From the NCBI RefSeq assembly GCF_036227605.1, contig NZ_CP109487.1, forward strand, positions 3,236,001 through 3,300,000: a DNA stretch of 64,000 nt, written 5' to 3'. The stretch is from Streptomyces sp. NBC_01439. GTDB lineage: Bacteria; Actinomycetota; Actinomycetes; Streptomycetales; Streptomycetaceae. The notes beneath the pieces were generated by a model. It saw nothing but the letters and a program-made list of their open reading frames with translations, did not search any database and was not told where the DNA came from. The position numbers and the translations under genes were made by a program. Within the stretch, counting starts at the first letter, position 1, and each line of letters starts with the position of its first letter. Shown in pieces: positions 58,316 to 64,000 of this stretch.

Positions 58316-59281
58316 TCATGCCGGGGCGGGCTGGAAGGTGCGCCGGTAGGCGATCGGGGAGACGCCGAGCGTGGAACGCATGTGTTGGCGCAGTGAGTTG
58401 GCGGAGCCGAAGCCGGCCCGGTGGGCGACGAGGTCGACCGGCAGGTCGCTGGACTCCAGCAAGTGGCGGGCCAGTTCGAGGCGTTGCGCGGTGAGCCACT
58501 GCACCGGGGTCATGCCGACCTCGTCGCGGAACCGGCGGGTGAAGGTGCGCAGGCTCATCCGGGCGTGCGCGGCCAGTTCGGCGAGGGTGACCGGTTCGGC
58601 GAGGCGTTCCAGGGCCCACGCGCGGGTGGCGGTGGTGGTGGCGAGCGTCGGCTCGGGAACGGGGCGGTCGATGTACTGGACCTGGCCGCCGTCGCGCCAG
58701 GGCGGGACCACGCAGAGCCGCGCGGCCCGGTTGGCCACGCCCGTGCCGTGGTCCTGGCGGATCAGGTAGAGGCAGAGGTCGATGCCCGCGGCCACGCCGG
58801 CCGAGGTAAGGATGTCGCCGTCGTCGACGAAGAGGACCTCCTCGTCGAGGCGGACGCGGGGGAAGCCCCGCTGGAACTCGGGCGCGTGCAGCCAGTGCGT
58901 GGTGGCGGGCCGGCCGTCGAGCAGTCCGGCGGCGGCCAGGACGTACGAGCCGGTGCACAGGGAGACCAGCCGCGTGCCGGGCCGGATCGCCGCCAGGGCG
59001 TCGGTCAGCGACTGCGACAGGGGCGCGCCGTGCGCGAGCTCGTCCATCGCGTGGGTGGGCGTGACGATCACGGTGTCGGCGGCGGCGAGGGCCTCGGGGC
59101 CCGCCGAGACGCCGACGGTGAAGCCCGCGTCGCTGGTCACGGGCAGTCCGTCGGCGGTGCAGACGGTCACCTCGTAGAGCGGGTCCCCGGCCTCGTCATG
59201 GGCGTTGCCAAAGACGCGGGAGGGGATGCCGAGCTCGAACGGAGGGACCCCTTCGAGGGCGAGTACGGCGATTCGGTGCAT
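58316..59281 (-). CDS. GlxA-family regulator (DJ-1/PfpI domain plus AraC helix-turn-helix)
   Basis: A 321-residue transcription regulator. The N-terminal DJ-1/GATase1-like domain (about 1–190) has the SLCTGSYVLAAAGLLDG elbow with its Cys, and THWLHAPEF; the C-terminal AraC domain (about 215–315) has two helix-turn-helices (LAAHARMSLRTFTRRF and VAHRAGFGSANSLRQHM). AGGA precedes ATG 59281. It is divergent from a quinone-reductase-like gene, with palindromes between, so it probably controls that gene. Confidence 0.92.
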   Translation of the reverse strand: MHRIAVLALEGVPPFELGIPSRVFGNAHDEAGDPLYEVTVCTADGLPVTSDAGFTVGVSAGPEALAAADTVIVTPTHAMDELAHGAPLSQSLTDALAAIRPGTRLVSLCTGSYVLAAAGLLDGRPATTHWLHAPEFQRGFPRVRLDEEVLFVDDGDILTSAGVAAGIDLCLYLIRQDHGTGVANRAARLCVVPPWRDGGQVQYIDRPVPEPTLATTTATRAWALERLAEPVTLAELAAHARMSLRTFTRRFRDEVGMTPVQWLTAQRLELARHLLESSDLPVDLVAHRAGFGSANSLRQHMRSTLGVSPIAYRRTFQPAPA

Positions 59282-59301
59282 GGCCAGATCCTGACACATG
59301 G

Positions 59302-59371
59302 TGGCCGTACGGCCAACACTGCGACGGTCGGCGAGCGGGGAGAGTGAGGTCATCGGCCGGGACACCGGCCG
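59302..59371. promoter_or_regulatory. Two palindromes in the GlxA–oxidoreductase divergent promoter
   Basis: TGGCCGTACGGCCA (59302–59315) is a perfect 14-bp palindrome; CGGCCGG-GACA-CCGGCCG (59354–59371) is a perfect 7-bp inverted repeat. Both lie between the divergent starts and may be operators. Confidence 0.45.
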
Positions 59372-59408
59372 GCGAGAACGCAGCAACAACCCAGCAAGGA
59401 GACATGTC

Positions 59409-60332
59409 ATGCGCGCCGTCGTCATCAGCAAGTGGGGCGGACCCGAGGTCCTCGTCGAGACCGAGGCCGAGCGTCCGGAGCCCGGGATGGGCGAGGTCCT
59501 GGTGCGGGTCCGTGCCGCCGGGGTCAACCCGGTGGACTGGAAGACGCGCGAGAGCGGCGCCCTGATCCCCTGGGGCCCGGTGCCGGCGGTCGGCTGGGAC
59601 GTGTCCGGCACCGTGGAGGCCGTGGGACCGGGCGTGACCCTGTACCGGGTGGGCGACGAGGTGTACGGGATGCCCCGCTTCCCGCAGCAGGCCGGCGCGT
59701 ACGCCGAGTACGTGACGGCCCCCGCCCGGCACTTCGCCCCCAAGCCGGCCGCGCTGGACCACGTGCAGGCCGCGGCGCTGCCGCTGGCCGCGCTGACCGC
59801 CTGGCAGGCCCTGGTGGACACGGCGGGGGTGAGCGCCGGACAGCGGGTGCTGGTGCACGCGGCGGCCGGCGGGGTGGGTCACCTGGCGGTGCAGATCGCC
59901 AAGGCCCGCGGCGCGTACGTGATCGGCACCGCGAGCGCGGGCAAGCACGAACTGCTGCGCGAGCTCGGCGCCGACGAGGTGATCGACTACCACACCACGG
60001 ACTTCGAGGACGCCGTCGCCGACGTGGACGTCGTGATAGACGCCGTCGGCGGGGACTACACGCGGCGCTCGCTGAAGGTCCTCAAGGCCGGCGGCCACCT
60101 GGTGACCCTGCCCGGCCCCGACTCCCTCCCGGCCGACCCGCAGGGGGTGCACGCCTCCTGGGTCCTGGTGGAGCCGGACCTGGGCGGCCTGCGCGAGATC
60201 GCGGCGCTCGTCGAGCGGGGTCTGCTGAAGCCGCTGGTCGACACCGTGCTGCCGTTGGAGCAGGCCGCGAAGGCCCACGAGATCGGCGAGCAGGGCCGCA
60301 CCACCGGCAAGATCGTCCTGACCGTCGCCTGA
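59409..60332 (+). CDS. Quinone oxidoreductase-like MDR protein
   Basis: A 307-residue NADPH-dependent medium-chain reductase without the zinc site. N-terminal VVISKWGGPEVL, the substrate domain with GVNPVDWKTR, and the nucleotide motif LVHAAAGGVGHLAVQIAK (near residue 145) identify the quinone/zeta-crystallin group. AAGGAG precedes ATG 59409 by 9 nt. Likely controlled by the divergent GlxA-type regulator, perhaps in response to electrophiles or quinones (inference). Confidence 0.9.
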   Translation: MRAVVISKWGGPEVLVETEAERPEPGMGEVLVRVRAAGVNPVDWKTRESGALIPWGPVPAVGWDVSGTVEAVGPGVTLYRVGDEVYGMPRFPQQAGAYAEYVTAPARHFAPKPAALDHVQAAALPLAALTAWQALVDTAGVSAGQRVLVHAAAGGVGHLAVQIAKARGAYVIGTASAGKHELLRELGADEVIDYHTTDFEDAVADVDVVIDAVGGDYTRRSLKVLKAGGHLVTLPGPDSLPADPQGVHASWVLVEPDLGGLREIAALVERGLLKPLVDTVLPLEQAAKAHEIGEQGRTTGKIVLTVA

Positions 60333-60444
60333 GCGCGGAAGGTCCGGGGGCTGCCCGGGCGATCGCGTTCGCCGCAGCCCGACCGCCGCCCCGGCGTGAC
60401 GACCAGGAGGCTGCGGGGCAACCCCGGACCCGGCGCGAACGCGG

Positions 60445-60479
60445 CGCCGCGGCCCGCCCCGAGGGGACGGGCCGCGGCG
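60445..60479. terminator. Terminator between convergent oxidoreductase and mnmA genes
   Basis: A perfect 12-bp stem (60445–60456 with 60468–60479); the 11-nt loop can extend pairing (CCCC/GGGG). Confidence 0.75.
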
Positions 60480-60499
60480 TCCTGCCGTGCGGGGGCCGT

Positions 60500-61633
60500 T
60501 CAGACGGTGGCGGCGGCCCGCGTCGTGGTCGCGATGGTGGCCGAGCCGACCACGCGGGTGCCGTCGTAGAGCACGATCGCCTGGCCGGGTGCCACGCCCC
60601 GGACCGGCTCGGTGAAGGAGACGCGCAGCTCGCCGTCCACGACCTCGGCGAAGACCTCGGTCTCGCCGCCGTGGGCGCGCAGCTGGGCGGTGTAGGTGCC
60701 CGGGGCGGCGGCCACGGCTCCGCACCAGCGGGGGCGGATCGCGGTGAGCGCGGTGACGTCGAGGGCCTCGACGGGGCCGACGGTGACCGTGTTGTTCACC
60801 GGGGAGATGTCGAGGACGTAGCGCGGCTTGCCGTCGGGGGCGGGGTGGCCGATGCGCAGGCCCTTGCGCTGGCCGATGGTGAAGCCGAAGGCGCCGTCGT
60901 GGGTGCCGACCTTCTCGCCGGTCGCCCCGTCGACGATGTCGCCCTCGGCCTTGCCGAGGCGGTTCGCGAGGAAGCCCTGGGTGTCGCCGTCGGCGATGAA
61001 GCAGATGTCGTGGCTGTCGGGCTTCTTCGCGACGGCCAGCCCCCGCTCCTCGGCCTCGGCGCGGATCTCTTCCTTGGTGGTGAGGGTGTCACCGAGCGGG
61101 AAGAGGGCGTGGGCGAGCTGCTTCTCGTCGAGGACCCCGAGGACGTACGACTGGTCCTTGGCCATGTCGGAGGCGCGGTGCAGCTCGCGGGAGCCGTCCT
61201 CGGTGAGCACGACGGTCGCGTAGTGACCGGTGCAGACCGCGTCGAAGCCGAGCGCGAGGGCCTTGTCGAGCAGCGCCGCGAACTTGATCTTCTCGTTGCA
61301 GCGCAGGCACGGGTTCGGGGTGCGCCCGGCCTCGTACTCGGAAATGAAGTCCTCGACGACGTCCTCGCGGAAGCGCTCGGCGAGGTCCCAGACGTAGAAC
61401 GGGATGCCGATGACGTCGGCGGCCCGGCGGGCGTCGCGGGAGTCCTCGATGGTGCAGCAGCCGCGGGCGCCGGTCCGGAAGGACTGCGGGTTCGCGGAGA
61501 GCGCGAGGTGGACGCCGGTCACGTCGTGCCCGGCTTCGACCGCGCGGGCGGCGGCGACGGCGGAGTCCACGCCGCCGGACATGGCGGCCAGGACGCGAAG
61601 GGGGCGGGCGGTGCGCGGCAGGTTCTCAGTCAT
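60500..61633 (-). CDS. mnmA: tRNA 2-thiouridylase
   Basis: Installs sulfur at U34 of tRNA-Lys, -Glu and -Gln, needing ATP and a persulfide from a cysteine desulfurase. It has 377 residues. The PP-loop [10 protein letters not shown] (near residue 19), catalytic Cys in [13 protein letters not shown] and second Cys in SHDICFI are present; β-barrel C-terminal domain. ATG 61633 is used. A cysteine desulfurase gene lies just upstream on the same strand, separated by the opposing amidase gene. Confidence 0.95.
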   Translation of the reverse strand: MTENLPRTARPLRVLAAMSGGVDSAVAAARAVEAGHDVTGVHLALSANPQSFRTGARGCCTIEDSRDARRAADVIGIPFYVWDLAERFREDVVEDFISEYEAGRTPNPCLRCNEKIKFAALLDKALALGFDAVCTGHYATVVLTEDGSRELHRASDMAKDQSYVLGVLDEKQLAHALFPLGDTLTTKEEIRAEAEERGLAVAKKPDSHDICFIADGDTQGFLANRLGKAEGDIVDGATGEKVGTHDGAFGFTIGQRKGLRIGHPAPDGKPRYVLDISPVNNTVTVGPVEALDVTALTAIRPRWCGAVAAAPGTYTAQLRAHGGETEVFAEVVDGELRVSFTEPVRGVAPGQAIVLYDGTRVVGSATIATTTRAAATV

Positions 61634-61694
61634 AGCACCGTCCAGGGTACGGGGGAACCGAGCGGGGTCACAGCGCGTTGTCGGGGTACGGGGG

Positions 61695-62375
61695 GTGGAT
61701 CACATCGTCGAGCAGGGGAACAAGGGGAAGAAGTCGCCGGGGCGGACCCGCAGGGCCGTGCTCTTCGGCGGGCTCGGGGTCTTCGCGGTGGCGGCGGTGG
61801 CCGGCCGGGAGGAGATCGGCCGTGCCTGGTGGCTGATACCGGGTGTGGACAAGCCGCGCAAGGAGGGCGAGCTCGACCACGCGGGCGCGAGCTGGACGTC
61901 GGCCTCGCCGGCGAACTGGCGCAAGGCGGACCGCCCGGCCGACTACCGGGTGGACCGGATCGTCGTGCACGTCACCCAGGGCGGCTTCGAGTCCTCGGTG
62001 GACGCCTTCAAGAACCCGTGGCACAAGGCGTCGGCCCACTACATCGTGCGCGGGGACGGGCACGTGGAGCAGATGGTGCGCGAGCTGGACGTGGCCTTCC
62101 ACTCGGGGAACCGCTCGATGAACGAGCGCAGCGTCGGCATCGAGCACGTGGGCTTCGTGGACCGCCCGCAGGATTTCACGGACGCCATGTACGCGGCTTC
62201 GGCCCGGCTGGCGGCCGACGTCTGCCGCCGGTACGACATACCGGCGGACCGCACGCACATAGTCGGCCACTCCGAGGTCCCGGGCGCCGACCACACCGAC
62301 CCCGGCCGCCACTGGGACTGGAACCGCTACATCGGCCTGGTCCGGGCGGCCCTTGAGGCTCCGGCTCCTAGCTGA
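61695..62375 (+). CDS. N-acetylmuramoyl-L-alanine amidase, PGRP type
   Basis: A 226-residue exported zinc amidase that cleaves peptides from peptidoglycan glycan chains. An N-terminal region with a basic stretch ([14 protein letters not shown]) followed by a hydrophobic helix is a signal or anchor, possibly Tat-type. The amidase_2 domain (about 65–215) shows zinc ligands: His in IVVHVTQGG, His in IVGHSEVPG and the Asp/His of DHTDPG. The start is GTG 61695 after GGGGG. Its 3' end overlaps the cysteine desulfurase gene by 8 bp. Confidence 0.88.
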   Translation: MDHIVEQGNKGKKSPGRTRRAVLFGGLGVFAVAAVAGREEIGRAWWLIPGVDKPRKEGELDHAGASWTSASPANWRKADRPADYRVDRIVVHVTQGGFESSVDAFKNPWHKASAHYIVRGDGHVEQMVRELDVAFHSGNRSMNERSVGIEHVGFVDRPQDFTDAMYAASARLAADVCRRYDIPADRTHIVGHSEVPGADHTDPGRHWDWNRYIGLVRAALEAPAPS

Positions 62376-63531
62376 GGCCCGCCGTGCGGGCGCGCTCGAC
62401 CGCCGGGCCGATGGCCGCGGCCAGGGCAGCGACGTCCTCCTTGGTGGAGGTGTGGCCGAGGGAGAAGCGCAGGGTGCCGCGGGCCAGCTGCGGGTCGGTG
62501 CCGGCGGCCAGCAGGACGTGACTGGGCTGGGCCACGCCCGCGGTGCAGGCGGAACCGGTGGAGCACTCGATGCCCTGGGCGTCGAGCAGGAGCAGCAACG
62601 AGTCGCCCTCGCAGCCGGGGAAGCTGAAGTGGGCATTGGCGGGAAGCCGCTCGTCGGGGTCTCCCCCGAGGACGGCGTCGGGCACGGCCGCGCGGACGGC
62701 GGCGACCAGTTCGTCGCGCAGGGCGCCGATCTCGGTGGCGAACCGCTCGCGCCGCTCGACGGCGAGGACGGCGGCCACGGCGAAGGCGGCGACGGCCGGA
62801 ACGTCGAGGGTGCCGGAGCGGACGTGCCGCTCCTGGCCACCGCCGTGCAGGACGGGTACGGGGCTCTGGTCGCGGCCGAGCAGCAGTGCGCCGATGCCGT
62901 AGGGGCCGCCGATCTTGTGGCCGCTGACGGTCATGGCGGCGAGGCCGCTGTCGCCGAAGTGGACGTCGAGCTGGCCGAGGGCCTGGACGGCGTCGGAGTG
63001 CAGCGGGATCCCGGACTCGCGGGCGATGGCGGCCAGTTCGCGGACCGGCATGACGGTCCCGATCTCGTTGTTGGCCCACATGACGGTGGCCAGGGCCACG
63101 TCGTCGGGGTTGCGCTCGACGGCCTCGCGGAAGGCGTCGGCGTGGACGCGCCCGTAGCGGTCCACGGGCAGGTACTCGACCTGCGCGCCCTCGTGCTCGG
63201 CGAGCCAGTGGACGGCGTCGAGCACCGCGTGGTGCTCGACGGGGCTGGCGATGACCCGGGTCCGGGCGGGGTCGGCGTCGCGCCGGGCCCAGTAGAGGCC
63301 CTTGACGGCGAGGTTGTCGGCCTCCGTGCCGCCGGCGGTGAAGACCACCTCGCTGGGGCGGGCGCCGACCGCCTCGGCGAAGGCCTCGCGGGCCTCCTCC
63401 ACGGTACGGCGGGCCCGCCGGCCGGCGGCGTGCAGGGAGGAGGCGTTCCCCGTGGCGGCGAACTGCGCGGTCATCGCCGCGGCGGCCTCCGGCAGCATCG
63501 GGGTGGTGGCGGCGTGGTCGAGGTAGGCCAT
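62368..63531 (-). CDS. Cysteine desulfurase (NifS/IscS type)
   Basis: PLP-dependent enzyme that removes sulfur from cysteine as a persulfide for tRNA thiolation and Fe–S assembly. It has 387 residues. PLP Lys in [11 protein letters not shown]; the conserved [11 protein letters not shown] start; active-site Cys in [11 protein letters not shown]. Proximity to mnmA suggests that it supplies its sulfur. ATG 63531 is used. Confidence 0.93.
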   Translation of the reverse strand: MAYLDHAATTPMLPEAAAAMTAQFAATGNASSLHAAGRRARRTVEEAREAFAEAVGARPSEVVFTAGGTEADNLAVKGLYWARRDADPARTRVIASPVEHHAVLDAVHWLAEHEGAQVEYLPVDRYGRVHADAFREAVERNPDDVALATVMWANNEIGTVMPVRELAAIARESGIPLHSDAVQALGQLDVHFGDSGLAAMTVSGHKIGGPYGIGALLLGRDQSPVPVLHGGGQERHVRSGTLDVPAVAAFAVAAVLAVERRERFATEIGALRDELVAAVRAAVPDAVLGGDPDERLPANAHFSFPGCEGDSLLLLLDAQGIECSTGSACTAGVAQPSHVLLAAGTDPQLARGTLRFSLGHTSTKEDVAALAAAIGPAVERARTAGLS

Positions 63532-63656
63532 GATCCCCCGATTCTACGAGTCCGCCGGTGGCCGCTTGCGCCGCGGGACCCCGCGATGGCCGGCAAGCGC
63601 ACCCGGCGCCGCCACATGCGTCGGGCCGGACCGGGGCCGGGGCCCGCAGGCCGGGG

Positions 63657-64000
63657 TCAGGCCGGACGCAGTGCGCGGGCCAGTTGGCGGGACTGCGCGA
63701 CCAGGTGGTCCGACGAGTCCCAGACCTCGGCGTCCTCCTCCAGGAAGCCGCCGGCCAGGTTGCGGGTGGTGATGGAGACCCGGAGCGGGCCGGGGGCCGG
63801 GCGGCGGCGGACGTGCGTGGTGAGTTCCACCGTCGGGGTCCAGGCCACCAGGCCCAGGTCGAAGGCGGTCGGCGGGAGCGCGTCGACGGCCAGGAGCATG
63901 GAGAGCGGGTCGGCATCGCGGCCGTCGGCCAGCTCGAACCAGGCGCGCATCTCGCCCTTGCCGGAGGGCGCACCGACGGCCCATCCGGCGGTCGCCGGGT
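63657..64000 (-). CDS. Acyl-CoA thioesterase-family protein (5' end outside window)
   Basis: The C-terminal ~114 residues of a hot-dog-fold thioesterase of the TesB-like family, running off the window edge. Visible parts: an N-terminal-half strand leading to MRAWFELADG, AVDALPPTAFDLGLV, and the catalytic-type NLAGGFLEEDAEVWDSSDHLVAQSRQLA. Substrate unknown. Confidence 0.8.
   Translation of the reverse strand, partial: PATAGWAVGAPSGKGEMRAWFELADGRDADPLSMLLAVDALPPTAFDLGLVAWTPTVELTTHVRRRPAPGPLRVSITTRNLAGGFLEEDAEVWDSSDHLVAQSRQLARALRPA

Overview
This is a stretch of Streptomyces chromosome. The DNA is very GC-rich with strong third-position G/C, and the gene order ilvE–leuB … pruA–proline dehydrogenase … serA–ilvC–ilvN–ilvB … gatB–gatA–gatC … ligA … mnmA … cysteine desulfurase matches, from memory, the core-chromosome region SCO5523 to SCO5486 of S. 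coelicolor. Nearly everything is chromosomal core. I see no biosynthetic gene cluster, CRISPR array, rRNA operon or intact prophage. The only mobile-element trace is a scar at about 16.6–17.5 kb: a 3' half of a tRNA-Gly(CCC) gene plus an IS30-type transposase tail.

Layout. 0–9.9 kb: the end of an NCS1 permease gene, ilvE, leuB with a small ORF and a repeat-bearing hairpin upstream, a LysR regulator divergent from an MDR oxidoreductase, a Tat-exported phospholipase C with a candidate PHO box, an AAC(2')-I-like acetyltransferase and an iodotyrosine-deiodinase-like flavoprotein. 10–16.5 kb: proline catabolism (pruA, proline dehydrogenase, divergent PucR-type regulator) and a TetR/MFS efflux pair. 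16.5–17.5 kb: the scar region with a tiny secreted protein. 17.5–23.3 kb: serA, ilvC, ilvN and ilvB, with an Ile/Leu/Val-rich leader peptide and an intrinsic attenuator in front of ilvB. 23.2–26.1 kb: a membrane PAS-GGDEF-EAL protein with a degenerate EAL domain. 26.4–39.6 kb: assorted oxidoreductases, a large LuxR-type regulator, MMPL transporter, GNATs, DinB-like protein and small proteins.

39.7–43.4 kb is the most interesting locus. A 19-bp iron box lies between a siderophore-interacting protein gene and a divergent pair encoding a leaderless Ntn-type (penicillin-acylase/PvdQ-like) acylase translationally coupled to an IucB/DesC-like N-acyltransferase. I infer an iron-regulated intracellular siderophore amide-processing module. 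43.6–46.2 kb: a transmembrane Ser/Thr kinase with an NPCBM-like sensor domain and hypotheticals. 46.3–49.9 kb: gatC-gatA-small membrane protein-gatB (tRNA-dependent amidotransferase). 50–55 kb: an intact GGDEF-EAL protein (RmdB-like) and ligA. 55–64 kb: a MetE-like enzyme coupled to an SDR, hypotheticals including a frameshifted duplicate, a GlxA/AraC regulator divergent from a quinone-oxidoreductase-like enzyme, mnmA, a PGRP-type amidase, a cysteine desulfurase (probable sulfur donor for MnmA) and a partial thioesterase.

Start codons were chosen by ribosome-binding site, spacing and family alignment remembered from homologues. Family and synteny statements are from memory; no database search was possible.
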